Assembly: GCF_011602085.1 (NCBI RefSeq)
Contig: NZ_JAAONY010000002.1
Coordinates: forward strand, 1 to 64,000
Source: Pseudoteredinibacter isoporae
GTDB taxonomy: Bacteria > Pseudomonadota > Gammaproteobacteria > Pseudomonadales > Cellvibrionaceae
DNA: 64,000 nucleotides
Direction: 5' to 3'
The notes under the pieces were generated by a model. The model searched no databases. It saw only the letters and a list, made by a program, of their open reading frames with translations, and was not told where the DNA came from. Within the stretch, counting starts at the first letter, position 1, and each line of letters opens with the position of its first letter. Of the stretch, positions 1-8,671 are shown in pieces. The position numbers and the translations under genes were made by a program.

Positions 1-25
1 GATTTTGGGACTGATTGAGGATAGT

Positions 26-118
26 GCGCATAATTGCGATTGATGTAAAAAAGCCGTCAGGCGCTCTGAGAGGCTACCTGACGGCTTAGATACATAATCG
101 CTGCGATTCATTATGCGC
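26..118 (-). terminator. Rho-independent terminator with nested outer inverted repeat
   Basis: An 11-bp perfect stem (AAGCCGTCAGG at 51-61 pairing with CCTGACGGCTT at 77-87) is followed on the minus strand by six T residues (the A run at 47-52). This is a standard intrinsic terminator placed just after the minus-strand dehalogenase operon, whose last gene ends at 185. A second, outer inverted repeat of 9 bp (GCGCATAAT at 26-34 and ATTATGCGC at 110-118) brackets it, so the whole could fold as a longer nested hairpin. The meaning of the outer repeat is unknown. Confidence 0.75.
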
Positions 119-184
119 AATTATATAGAATGACAGGCACAAAAAGGGATTCTCAGGCACGATATCCAGATCTAATATCCCGTA

Positions 185-505
185 TCACACTTGCGTAAGA
201 ACAGAGAAATTTGTCGCTTGTGATACAACCGCTTTCCAGCCGCCTGATACCAGCTCACCGGCATTCGCTTTGAGCGTCGCAGCAACTTCTCCCTTAAGGT
301 GCTTGGCGAGTCCTTGTTCATCCGAATACAGATCCAGTAAAGCGTAATGATTGGGTCGCCTAAGATCTTTAAGTGCGTATCATTGATAAGTTTCAGGTTC
401 CGTGGCAATTACTCGCCTGGCGCCAATCGATAATAAATTCTCCAGGTCCTCCGCTTTACCTTCCGCCGCAATGAGCCTTATATAAGTTGTAGCTGATATG
501 CGCAC
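185..505 (-). pseudogene. ABM-family (putative quinol) monooxygenase interrupted by in-frame TGA
   Basis: Reading the minus strand from GTG 505 gives a continuous frame with one stop in the middle. The first part contains TTYIRLIAAEGKAEDLENLL and ends in the EPETYQ block; a TGA follows; the second part opens with YALKDLRRPNHYALLDLY and runs to TGA at 187-185. Together, about 106 codons match the length and layout of small antibiotic-biosynthesis-monooxygenase proteins (ferredoxin-like fold, YgiN type). From memory of the family, the interrupted position normally holds Trp in a W-Y/F-A-L-R motif, so one TGG to TGA change would explain the break. It is the third gene of the minus-strand dehalogenase operon, 7 bp after the 93-aa gene. 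Alternatives are a recent inactivation or a sequencing error. The start codon is uncertain because no clear ribosome site is visible. Confidence 0.6.
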
Positions 506-512
506 GGGCGTT

Positions 513-794
513 CTAGGAATGACTGAGCCGATCACAGAAAAGCTCGGCCTTTTCTCCACCTTCCAAAATCATTTCATGGAGTTTGGATGTTGCTTCGAGT
601 GACGATACCTCCAATCCACCGAAAACCTGTCTATCCATTTCACTTCTCATAATAAAGCCGTGCTTAAGAGCGTCGGATATCATTGGTGGTGACAATCTTT
701 CGGTAAGAGACGAAGCATGCTCATCTGAAACGCGACATTCCGAGATATGCACGTATTTGAGTTCTTCAGAATTGGAGATACATTCTTCCATCAT
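513..794 (-). CDS. Hypothetical protein, 93 aa, in dehalogenase operon
   Basis: I do not recognise this protein. It begins 18 bp after the dehalogenase stop and ends 7 bp before the ABM pseudogene, so it is placed as the middle gene of one minus-strand operon. A GGGAG ribosome site lies about 10 nt before the first of two adjacent ATG codons. It has no signal peptide or membrane segment. It has an acidic N-terminal third, a middle segment LSPPMISDALKHGF, and a C-terminal half that looks helical. Its calling rests mainly on position and spacing, so it could be a spurious reading frame in a decaying locus. Confidence 0.5.
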   Translation of the reverse strand: MMEECISNSEELKYVHISECRVSDEHASSLTERLSPPMISDALKHGFIMRSEMDRQVFGGLEVSSLEATSKLHEMILEGGEKAELFCDRLSHS

Positions 795-812
795 AAGCTG
801 ACAGCTCCCTAC

Positions 813-1805
813 TTAAACCGGATTCGCACGAATGAAATCTATAACCGCCTGGGCGACTTCTGGCTTTCGCAGAAAGTGACCCATACGATGATGCTGAATG
901 TGCTGGACATCTTGCGCCCCTGCAATACGGTTTTGGAATGAGCTTTCATCGCCAGGGCTGGCAACATAATCGTCGTCGCTGAAGGCGGTTTGAAATGGTC
1001 GATCAAAACTTTCAAGACGTTTCCAGGCTTGTCGGTTTAATTCCAGCTGTGGATCATCAGGAAATATGGGGGCCATGCCCGGAAAGCCTCTGGGGCCACA
1101 CAGGTAAGACTCATCGGGGTACGGTGCCTCGTTTGCCGCAAGCTCTTCCTTTGAATAAGGCGCTGGATCTACGGAAAGAATGACAGAAAGCCTAAACTCA
1201 GGAGATTCAGCACAGAACTTGCGCCAATACCAATACCCTGGTGCTTCTGATTTTTCGGCAAACTTTTTAAATAACTCACTCGTGTTAACAACCGGAATTG
1301 TTTCATACAGCTCACGCATCGGCTGCGCTTTGTCTGCTGATCGACCGTACCCGTCAGGTAAACTGGTGTTGCCAGCGACTACTCGTAAAAATTGATCCGG
1401 TTTTTCTGCCACAAGTCTTAACCCAAGTAAGCCACCCCAGTCTTGGCAAAATAAATTGCAATTAACGTTAAGTGTTTTGAACCACTGGCTCAGCCAGCGC
1501 ACATGATTATCGTATGTATGATCCTCAAGCCGGGTTGGTTTGTCTGAGCGGCCGAATCCAATTAAGTCAGGCGCAATAACACGAAAGCCTTCGTTGACAA
1601 ACACGGGTATCATATCTTTATAAAGATATGACCAACTCGGATTGCCATGAAGACAAAGTATCACCTCCCCGTCCCTTGGCCCCTGGTCAAGATAATGCAT
1701 CCGTATCGTTCCACCCATGCCATCATCAATCGTCATATAATGCGGTTCGAAATCGTAACCGGCTAATCCTTCAAAGTGAGCATCGGGTGTTCTTATCGTT
1801 TCCAT
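813..1805 (-). CDS. Haloalkane dehalogenase (alpha/beta hydrolase, HLD-I type)
   Basis: Hydrolyses carbon-halogen bonds of haloalkanes to an alcohol and halide in the cytoplasm. The start is taken at the ATG preceding ETIRTPDAHF, because that aligns with the N-terminus of Xanthobacter DhlA and has AAGG about 10 nt upstream; an ATG 18 bp earlier (1823) would add six residues. Numbering from the earlier ATG: oxyanion-hole HGNPSW at 59-64, nucleophile Asp128 in QDWGG with the halide-binding Trp129 directly after it, likely acid Asp284 in the SDDDYVASPGD segment as in subfamily I, and catalytic His316 in RMGHFLRKPE. All triad positions are present, so it should be active. Substrate cannot be predicted. 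It is the first gene of a three-gene operon divergent from a LysR regulator. Confidence 0.88.
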   Translation of the reverse strand: METIRTPDAHFEGLAGYDFEPHYMTIDDGMGGTIRMHYLDQGPRDGEVILCLHGNPSWSYLYKDMIPVFVNEGFRVIAPDLIGFGRSDKPTRLEDHTYDNHVRWLSQWFKTLNVNCNLFCQDWGGLLGLRLVAEKPDQFLRVVAGNTSLPDGYGRSADKAQPMRELYETIPVVNTSELFKKFAEKSEAPGYWYWRKFCAESPEFRLSVILSVDPAPYSKEELAANEAPYPDESYLCGPRGFPGMAPIFPDDPQLELNRQAWKRLESFDRPFQTAFSDDDYVASPGDESSFQNRIAGAQDVQHIQHHRMGHFLRKPEVAQAVIDFIRANPV

Positions 1806-2192
1806 CTTGTTAATACCTTTCATTGAATGTCAGTGACATTGGCGAATATCACTTAATGTCTACATCGGCCGTACTGTAGGCATTGTCTGAATTTTTAATG
1901 GGTTAGGCTCAAAGGGTTATAGAGAATGGAGTCAGGTTTCGAAGCCCTTGTAGACTGTATTAAGAACAAGCCCTTCAGCTTCATGCCAATCAAAAGTAAG
2001 GTGTCTATCCCCTGCTTCTCCAATTGATACCCCCGGAAAGCTGCCACCAACACCGAATACCTGGGTGTTAATCGACGTATATGGACATCAGCCTAAGAAC
2101 CCTTACTCGACAACGATTACACTAAGCGATAGCATTTATGCGGTAAATGAGCGATTACGAGACAGTAGCGTGCATATTCGCACACTACTAAG
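1806..2192. promoter_or_regulatory. Divergent control region, dehalogenase operon / LysR gene
   Basis: This 387-bp region separates the minus-strand dehalogenase operon from the plus-strand LysR gene, the usual arrangement in which the regulator binds between the two. I could not fix promoters. On the minus strand between about 1949 and 2085 there is an orphan open stretch containing VFGVGGSFPGVSIGEAGD and ending at a TGA. It has no start codon or recognisable family and looks like a coding remnant, which would fit a rearranged accessory locus. Confidence 0.4.
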
Positions 2193-3074
2193 GTGACCCT
2201 ATGGACATGGACAGAACTAAGAACGGCTTTCAAGCTCGCTAAACTAGGCACCTTGAGCGCAACTGCAAAGGATATAGGCGTACACCGATCGACGGTCATG
2301 CGTCATATCGATGCCTTGGAAGAAAGCCTTGGGGTCGTGCTATTCCAGCGTAATGATAAGGGATATCTGCCAACGGAAGCGGGACTGGAGATCATGCGCC
2401 TAGGTGAAGTGACGGACTATCAGTTCGCTAACCTTATGGATGATCTGCAAAATAAAGATAAGCCACTGGAAGGCAATCTGAATATTACCACGGTTAATGA
2501 AGTGATCGGTTCCCTGTTACCAATCATCAATCGCTATCAGTCACTTTATCCAGGTATGCGTATTAACATCTCCTGCAATCTGCGTAGCTTTAACCTTAAA
2601 TATGGCGAAGCCGATATAGCTATTCGTCTTGGCCCGAAACCAGAAACTCCTGACAATGTAGTAATACCCCTTTCGAACACCGAAATATCGTTTTGTGCCC
2701 ATGAAAGCTACATCCAAAAGTACGGCCAACCCACGAAAGACAATCTGCATCAGCATAAATTTATCGCACTGAATGAGCGCCACGATCATTTGCCATGGAA
2801 TGATTGGGTGCACAATAACATTCCAACAACGAGCATAATTTTAACAAGCTCTTCCATACAGGTTTTGAATCAAGCACTTTTATCAGGAACGGGGATTGGT
2901 GCGATGCCAAAATCGTTGATACAACAGAATAAGGCCTTAACTGAAGTTGTGGTGGACGAGCATTGGGAAATATCCATCTGGATGTTGGTGCACAGAGATT
3001 TATTTCACATGCCGAAGATTAAAAAGTTTATTGAATTACTTAAACAGCAAGAAATTCAAATACTGCATCCATAG
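2193..3074 (+). CDS. LysR-family transcriptional regulator
   Basis: 293-aa LysR-type regulator. The N-terminal winged helix-turn-helix spans about residues 8-65 (LSATAKDIGVHRSTVMRHID, then LEESLGVVLFQR), followed by a periplasmic-binding-like effector domain from about residue 92 (GNLNITTVNEV). The start is a GTG; no ATG in frame precedes the DNA-binding domain, and the ribosome site is poor. It is transcribed divergently from the haloalkane dehalogenase operon, so regulation of that operon is the obvious inference. The effector domain carries no residue pattern that would identify a ligand. Confidence 0.85.
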   Translation: MTLWTWTELRTAFKLAKLGTLSATAKDIGVHRSTVMRHIDALEESLGVVLFQRNDKGYLPTEAGLEIMRLGEVTDYQFANLMDDLQNKDKPLEGNLNITTVNEVIGSLLPIINRYQSLYPGMRINISCNLRSFNLKYGEADIAIRLGPKPETPDNVVIPLSNTEISFCAHESYIQKYGQPTKDNLHQHKFIALNERHDHLPWNDWVHNNIPTTSIILTSSSIQVLNQALLSGTGIGAMPKSLIQQNKALTEVVVDEHWEISIWMLVHRDLFHMPKIKKFIELLKQQEIQILHP

Positions 3075-3656
3075 CGTGTAGAAGTTCCGACAAAACCTGA
3101 CACACCATCATGAAAAAGGGAGTTGCCGCTTTAACAAAAATGTCAAATCAAAAAGTTCTCTTATGATCCATGCTAACAATCTCAATATTAAACACAAAGC
3201 AGGTTTGCTGAATTTTGTGGAATAATTGGTTAATGTATCAATACCATAGAGCAACCAGTTCACGGCCAGCACTGCACAAGAAATGAGTTTCGTAAGGCGG
3301 ACGCATGTGTCTCGGACATTGGCGTTCGCCACGAATTTTCACTTCAGGGAAATAGTCCTAGGTAATCTGAGAGGTTATCCCCAATTTGGCCTGACGGAAT
3401 ACTCTAATGGACTCCTGCGTCATATAAAAGCCCTTAAGCAAAGTGTTTTCTGCTTATCACTAAATATGTGGAAACATTACTTTTAAATAGTAAGTTACGA
3501 GTGGGAATTTTGGCGGCGCCTAAATATTCATTATTCTTGTACTCAAGCGCAAGAAGCCGTATAAATACACGGTCGCCTATAAAATCAATAAGCGCAAACG
3601 TTCTAAAAAGTTTTTAAGCACCAACCGATACATTATATAGCATACAGGGATGGCTT
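3075..3656. other. Non-coding stretch, 582 bp
   Basis: No credible gene. The open frames here lack ribosome sites and family resemblance. The only visible structure is an imperfect inverted repeat, GGCGGACGC at 3296-3304 against GCGTTCGCC at 3322-3330 (one mismatch), with no T tract. A run of A/T-rich sequence at 3590-3650 probably holds the promoter of the lipoprotein operon that starts at 3657. Confidence 0.4.
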
Positions 3657-4466
3657 ATGTTGCTCTGCTCTATTGTAAAGGACATTCTCGGGGCTAAATC
3701 TGGTTTCCTACTTTTTCTGTCGACCTGTCTCACGGCCTGCACCAACGGGCCATTAAAGGTTTTTGAACGAACTTATCTGGCCGTTCCCAGCGGAGAAAAT
3801 AGCAATTATTATCGTATTACTGTCCGAGCTTCTACCCAGCTCAGTGATGCCAAATACAGTTCAGCCTGGTTTCCCGCCTATGCAGTCGATAGTCTTTATG
3901 GCTTCTCCAATGTTGAGACGGATATTAAGCATCTGAAAACCGAACAGGAGCTACAAGACCAGCTCAATTTAGCTATCAAAGAATCCCATAAAAAATACCT
4001 GGACGTCGCTAAAGATCCTTCAAAAAGTGAAGAAGAGGTCGAGAAACACTTACTGGCTCAACGGCGGGTAAGAGCTTCAGCCGGCGCAGATACCCCCTTG
4101 CCCAAGGGAGCGGTTGAATTTGAATACGATCCGTCGCGAAATCTGGTTCTGCGTCATGCCGGGCAAAAGCGGATTTTCACACTTAGCGCCAACCCCAATG
4201 AGGTAACCAATAAAATCCAAACTGCAGCCGGTACTATGCAGACCGGGGTGCAACTTTCACGCTTGTTTGACGCGATTAAGTCGAGAGAAAAACAACGCGA
4301 AGAGGAGTTTGGCGCCCGTCTATCGGTCGATAAAAAACTCGATGCCGCCATAGCCAAGCAAATGGATGGAATATTAAGCAATTTGGGCGAGGACACTAAA
4401 CTCGAGCGCGATGATTTACTAGCAGAGATTGAGGCATTGCTATTGGTTGTGGAGACAAGCCAATGA
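3657..4466 (+). CDS. Lipoprotein of unknown function, first gene of three-gene operon
   Basis: 269 aa. A hydrophobic N-terminus leads to a lipobox LTAC with Cys28, so the mature protein is a lipoprotein; the +2 residue is Thr, which favours the outer membrane. The first mature half (to about residue 90) is Tyr-, Ser- and Pro-rich and likely beta. The middle (about 90-140) is charged and helical. A GAVEFEYDPSRNLVLRHAGQ segment near 150-170 looks like beta strands, and the C-terminal third is helical and acidic. I recognise no family. The last four bases overlap the next gene (ATGA), implying translational coupling. Its function is probably shared with the two genes downstream. Confidence 0.8.
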   Translation: MLLCSIVKDILGAKSGFLLFLSTCLTACTNGPLKVFERTYLAVPSGENSNYYRITVRASTQLSDAKYSSAWFPAYAVDSLYGFSNVETDIKHLKTEQELQDQLNLAIKESHKKYLDVAKDPSKSEEEVEKHLLAQRRVRASAGADTPLPKGAVEFEYDPSRNLVLRHAGQKRIFTLSANPNEVTNKIQTAAGTMQTGVQLSRLFDAIKSREKQREEEFGARLSVDKKLDAAIAKQMDGILSNLGEDTKLERDDLLAEIEALLLVVETSQ

Positions 4467-6124
4467 AAAAAAACCTTATTCTAGCCATCGCCTTAGTGCT
4501 TCAGTCCTGTGCCAGCGCAAAGCTAGAGATCAGCGTCGACCTCTATGACAGAGACCCCAGTGTTCATCTCCTAATGACTCCCAGAAAGGCCCATGAGCTA
4601 GCAAACAACCTGGCCATCTTGAAAAATGAAGCCGAAAAGGTCCAAAACAAGCGAATTTCATTAGCCAGGCAAAGCCTGGATACTTATCTGTCTGCCTGGC
4701 AAGTGTTAAACCCAAAGGAATCAATAGATTGGTCTATAGAAGAGCGCCCAAATTGGGCTTCGAGAGAATTATCTGACCAGAGGTTGCATAAAGCCGATCA
4801 ACACTTGATGCGAATGGCAAGGTACAAAACCAACTTAAACAAAGCAAAACGGAAATATAAAAAGACTCTAGAGCAAACAATTAAACAACTAAATGAATAT
4901 GTGAGCTGCTATGAGAAGACTTATAATGATTTCTATAAGGATTTATATAAATTAGAGAAATCTAGGCCTAAGCTAAAAGCCTGTCTGATTAAAAAGAACT
5001 GGTTAGAGAAACTGATAACTTCAGACCATCCCTCAAAACTATATAAACCTGTTGAAAATAGAAATCAATGTATTCTTGAGGCCATGGCCCGGGGCGTTGG
5101 AGAAAGTTCATGCAATATAACAAGCGCAGATTGCCAAGAAAATAAGTGTAATTTACTACATGCCGAATCTGAGGTGCTAACCTCTACCTCCAAGGCTATC
5201 CATGGCTTTTCAGACATTGGTGACAATTCGGAAAAATTCTCAATAGACTGGATCGGTATCGAATATGAAATTAATCGACGCCACGCTCTAGCGAGCGTGG
5301 GTGCTGGGAATCCAGGCATGCAGGCGTTAATGAAACAACTCGGCAAGCGCATCAACCAGTCCTTAGAAGCTATCAAGCAGCAGTTGGCGGCTTCCGGCTT
5401 ATCGGTTCCCTCCAGACTTAGGCATACCGCCACAGCCCCCAGCACGGCCTTAGGCTCAAGCCTGGCCCTGGCCAATGAACTGGAAGCCCTGCGCAATGAT
5501 CTTCCAGTTTCTTCCAGCTCTCAAACGGCCTTACACAATCTGGTCACGGGAACGGCCCGTTTTACAGAACAACTTGATCGACTAAGGGATGCCGGTGACC
5601 CCATCTGGCGTACCGTTACCGATCCAGCGAATGAACGGCACTGGCAGAAACAAGGAGTTAAAACGGCATTTTACGCTGAGGGCGACGCCTCAGTAGTAGT
5701 TGTACGAGATGATCCCATGCACTACCGAGTGGTAAAGGCCAGTAACAACCCGGCAACCTTAATTAACAACCAACTTTTAATCAGCAAAGTTCTATTGAAT
5801 TCATCCATTGACCTGTTTGCGGGAATCAGCGGTTTACCTAGTAATGCAAGCAAGCAGAACGCTACCGCCGAGCAAGGCGAGCCGGAGCCAGATGAGCAAC
5901 CCCCAACTTTAGAAGCCACGAGCTTAGCGAGCCTGGAGGCCCAAAGAGCCCAGCGACGAACAGCGCTCAAGACTTTAGCTGCGCAACTACGTTTCTTAAA
6001 GGAACGGTTATCACAGATTGAGGAAGGTGATGCAAAAGACTTAAAACCGATACGACTTCGGCTCGAATCAGTGCTCAAAGCTTATAAGCCTTTGTTACTG
6101 ATTAAGGAGAATGACGATGAGTGA
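4463..6124 (+). CDS. Large coiled-coil lipoprotein of unknown function
   Basis: 553 aa. Signal peptide with lipobox LQSC, Cys16. The mature part is dominated by long helical, charged stretches: about residues 45-175 are rich in Lys, Glu and Leu with Trp near 58-77. A short Cys-rich insert follows at about 203-230 (CILEA, SSCNITSADCQENKCNLL). The region 270-360 is again helical, a beta-like segment at about 395-440 contains GDASVVVVRDDPMHYRVVKA, and the C-terminus from about 485 is a predicted coiled coil. I recognise no family. It overlaps the upstream lipoprotein by 4 bp and the downstream membrane protein by 8 bp, so the three proteins are probably made in fixed ratio and may form one envelope complex. 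Confidence 0.8.
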   Translation: MKKNLILAIALVLQSCASAKLEISVDLYDRDPSVHLLMTPRKAHELANNLAILKNEAEKVQNKRISLARQSLDTYLSAWQVLNPKESIDWSIEERPNWASRELSDQRLHKADQHLMRMARYKTNLNKAKRKYKKTLEQTIKQLNEYVSCYEKTYNDFYKDLYKLEKSRPKLKACLIKKNWLEKLITSDHPSKLYKPVENRNQCILEAMARGVGESSCNITSADCQENKCNLLHAESEVLTSTSKAIHGFSDIGDNSEKFSIDWIGIEYEINRRHALASVGAGNPGMQALMKQLGKRINQSLEAIKQQLAASGLSVPSRLRHTATAPSTALGSSLALANELEALRNDLPVSSSSQTALHNLVTGTARFTEQLDRLRDAGDPIWRTVTDPANERHWQKQGVKTAFYAEGDASVVVVRDDPMHYRVVKASNNPATLINNQLLISKVLLNSSIDLFAGISGLPSNASKQNATAEQGEPEPDEQPPTLEATSLASLEAQRAQRRTALKTLAAQLRFLKERLSQIEEGDAKDLKPIRLRLESVLKAYKPLLLIKENDDE

Positions 6125-7883
6125 TCCAGATACTCCTTTAGATAAAAATTCAAATTCGGAAAAAAAGTTTTTTATCTCTACAATCTGTCCATTGATAAAA
6201 ACTATATTTGTAGAGAACTGTTTTCTATGGTTAGGATTGATTGCAGTATTTTTCTATACTGATCCACTTGTAGAATATTTCCAGCTTTCCAAAGGCCAAT
6301 CCCTAACCTGGATAATTGCGTTTACCTTCACCATTATTTATTTCCTTCTAAAGAGTCCAACTATTATAAGTATGATAAGTTCCTATGCCGAATTTTTTAT
6401 AGGTCCAGTTATTATACTCATTGGCGCTACAATTTTTTTAAAACTTTTCACTACAGCAGAAGATTATTCCATCGTATGGATTATTACTCTGGGGTACATT
6501 GCTCTACACATAGCTTTTTATAAAAAAAGCAATCGGAGAGCAATATCACTTATCGTTGGATATTTATTTGTTTTGGGAACTTTTATAGTAATCGGCTACC
6601 TCGCCATAAACGGACTTTCAAAGCAGAATGAAGTCTCCGATAGCAGCGGAAGAGAATATAACAAAAGCCTTCTTCAGCTCCTCCCTGGATGTGATTTCTC
6701 CCAATCCTTTATTGAGTTGAATGAAAAGGGTGACAAACAAGGCTTGAATCGAGATGAAAGAGCCGACATTCCCAGTTCAGCAAAATATTGTGGCAGATTA
6801 CCCCCACAATGGTCTGTATCCATAGGGGGCTTGGTGTTAGATTGCTATGTCAATGGCCAATGCCCGTGGCAGTTAAAAAATAGGAAATCTCAATCCTCCG
6901 ATGATGTTAATGAGCAAGATGATTATGAAGACATAAAAAAGTTGGCTCAAAAGGAGAAGGAGCAGGCCTTTAACTCCTATAATCAGGCCAAAGAAATTCT
7001 CCAAAGAGCGGAGCTTGACAATGCTTCCAACATTGAACAACTAAGAAATATCGTTTTTGAAAAAGAATCAAAACTATTTGCTGCAGTTTCTTCATTAAAA
7101 TCGGCTGAACACGAGCTAAAATCACATAGAGAAAAAATCAAGAAAGCTGTCATTCAGAAGCATAATTTTCCCGACAGTAGACTTGTCGTAGGTGGTATTG
7201 TAATACCAGTATACTTTTTCATTCTGGCCATGGCTGGCGGTTTGGTTTCCATGGCGCGAAAGCTCCCTGAGTTTCAAGCCCGTAGCAATAAAGAATATAC
7301 TGAGGATTATAGCGAGAAGAGGTTCCACACCTACGATCAGCGCCCCCCGATACACCAGTCCCAGGTATCGGAATATGTTATTTTTCAAATGCTGCAGGTG
7401 GTAACCACCTTGCCAATCGCCGTGGTGGCCTATGCCTATATACGGCCTGAAAATATGGCCTCGAATATCCTACTCGGTTTTGCGGCAGGCTACTCTTCAG
7501 AAATATTCTTGATGGCTGTGCGAAAGTTTTCCGACGCATTGGTGGCACAAAAGCCCGAAAGTATTCTGGCAATGACCCAGGAGAAAGTTGTTAAATTAGA
7601 AAAAGAGAACGAAACACTCAAAGTCAAACATAGCGACAATGGCCTTGGTTTGAATGTCGAGGGAAAACTTTATCAGCTTGGTGATGCACTCGAACTCAGG
7701 GAAAAAGTTGAAGATCAAGCCGAAGGTACTGTTGTTCTCTTGTACCAGTTTGCCGCCGGAGAAAGCGAAATAACGGTGCAAGTAGCCAATAACCTTAAAA
7801 GGCTTAAGGTGAGTAAAGCTCAGCTTCGCCCGCTCAGCCCCCAAGAACTTGCTTTCGAAGTAGCTGATGAAGGCTTGGTCTAG
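6117..7883 (+). CDS. Multi-pass inner-membrane protein with periplasmic/coiled-coil insert
   Basis: 588 aa from ATG 6117, chosen because AAGGAG sits 7 nt before it; the ATG at 6111 is only 1 nt from that site. Hydrophobic segments lie at about 36-50, 66-80, 95-113, 119-137 and 144-168. A soluble region then carries four Cys residues (LLPGCDFSQ, KYCGRLPP, LDCYVNGQCPW) and a strong coiled coil at about 270-350. Two or three more membrane segments follow at about 358-380, 422-445 and 450-470, then another short coiled coil at about 485-506 and a C-terminal domain at about 515-590. The first third is much more A/T-rich than neighbouring housekeeping genes. I recognise no family. A sensor, channel or envelope-spanning scaffold working with the two lipoproteins is possible. 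Confidence 0.8.
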   Translation: MSDPDTPLDKNSNSEKKFFISTICPLIKTIFVENCFLWLGLIAVFFYTDPLVEYFQLSKGQSLTWIIAFTFTIIYFLLKSPTIISMISSYAEFFIGPVIILIGATIFLKLFTTAEDYSIVWIITLGYIALHIAFYKKSNRRAISLIVGYLFVLGTFIVIGYLAINGLSKQNEVSDSSGREYNKSLLQLLPGCDFSQSFIELNEKGDKQGLNRDERADIPSSAKYCGRLPPQWSVSIGGLVLDCYVNGQCPWQLKNRKSQSSDDVNEQDDYEDIKKLAQKEKEQAFNSYNQAKEILQRAELDNASNIEQLRNIVFEKESKLFAAVSSLKSAEHELKSHREKIKKAVIQKHNFPDSRLVVGGIVIPVYFFILAMAGGLVSMARKLPEFQARSNKEYTEDYSEKRFHTYDQRPPIHQSQVSEYVIFQMLQVVTTLPIAVVAYAYIRPENMASNILLGFAAGYSSEIFLMAVRKFSDALVAQKPESILAMTQEKVVKLEKENETLKVKHSDNGLGLNVEGKLYQLGDALELREKVEDQAEGTVVLLYQFAAGESEITVQVANNLKRLKVSKAQLRPLSPQELAFEVADEGLV

Positions 7884-7985
7884 AGTTAAAGCCCAGAATT
7901 ACAGGTTTTATCTTGGGTTGCATATCTACAAACAAAGCTAGGCAATGGCTCCGATATACCAGCTGTTAGCCTGTCCGTGTCGTCA

Positions 7986-8048
7986 GTCCATAATATGGAC
8001 AATTGATATAGTCATTTAACCGGCACATCATACGATCAGCGTATGATG
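7986..8048. repeat. Two perfect palindromes between convergent genes
   Basis: GTCCATAATATGGAC (7986-8000) is a perfect 7-1-7 palindrome. CATCATAC (8026-8033) pairs perfectly with GTATGATG (8041-8048) around a 7-nt loop. Neither has a T tract, so they are not simple terminators. They lie between the end of the lipoprotein operon and the end of the DsbB-like gene and could stabilise both 3' ends or be protein-binding sites. Confidence 0.45.
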
Positions 8049-8148
8049 GCCGCCCTACTTTCAAGCTTGTAAGCAGTAATGGAGGTCATAAACTGAATGC
8101 TTGGCTATGTCACTATTCCACTATTACAGGGCTTTCATGGGTTGTTTG

Positions 8149-8556
8149 TCAATCCAATTCCTGTCGCTTGTCAGAGAACAGAATCAAGTAAATAAGGCCG
8201 ATAATTCCGGCAAGCGCCAGGCCTGATAACAAGAACGGATCAATAACAATGTTGTCATTAAATTGAAAAGTTCCGGCTGATATTTTCTTCCAACCCATGA
8301 AATGCTGATTTGCTGCAACGACGACACCGAAGGTGCCAATCACCATAGACATAAATCTGGCTATCCAGTGATATGAGAAAGGTGAAATCAATATTATTCC
8401 CAATATACCGATAACTGTCCGCTGTACTCTGCAATATGGGCACACATAAACCATTCCGGACAGTTCACTTACCCACGCGAGAATAGATATCACAATAGCG
8501 GCTAAAGCTACGATGTAGCTATATTTGATGTACGTTTCCAACGCAAAAATCTTCAT
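8149..8556 (-). CDS. DsbB-like four-helix membrane protein with one CPYC motif
   Basis: 135 aa with four predicted membrane helices (about 12-30, 44-60, 67-85 and 108-127). Between helices 1 and 2, CPYCRVQR (Cys39, Cys42) matches the CxxC-x-x-Q-R pattern of DsbB, the quinone-linked oxidase that recharges DsbA. DsbB normally has a second periplasmic Cys pair, and none is present here, so the electron path would differ or the protein has another redox role. It has no DsbA partner nearby. The start ATG follows an AGGG site. It is isolated, facing the lipoprotein operon tail to tail. Confidence 0.7.
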   Translation of the reverse strand: MKIFALETYIKYSYIVALAAIVISILAWVSELSGMVYVCPYCRVQRTVIGILGIILISPFSYHWIARFMSMVIGTFGVVVAANQHFMGWKKISAGTFQFNDNIVIDPFLLSGLALAGIIGLIYLILFSDKRQELD

Positions 8557-8671
8557 ACCCTATTCCATGTTAATTTATAGCATTTGCTTACAGGCGCAGG
8601 ATTTTATCGAATAGAACCCGATAGTTCTATAATCTATGTGGTTTTGTGAAAGAAAAACCTAATGGCTTGTA

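Noticed and set aside
172-408. Open frame of 78 codons, minus strand
   Set aside because: It is the wrong-frame shadow of the ABM-family pseudogene (185-505), whose codon pattern and family resemblance are in another frame.
3296-3330. Integron attC-like site
   Set aside because: Only one imperfect 9-bp repeat, without the core R-site motifs of attC.
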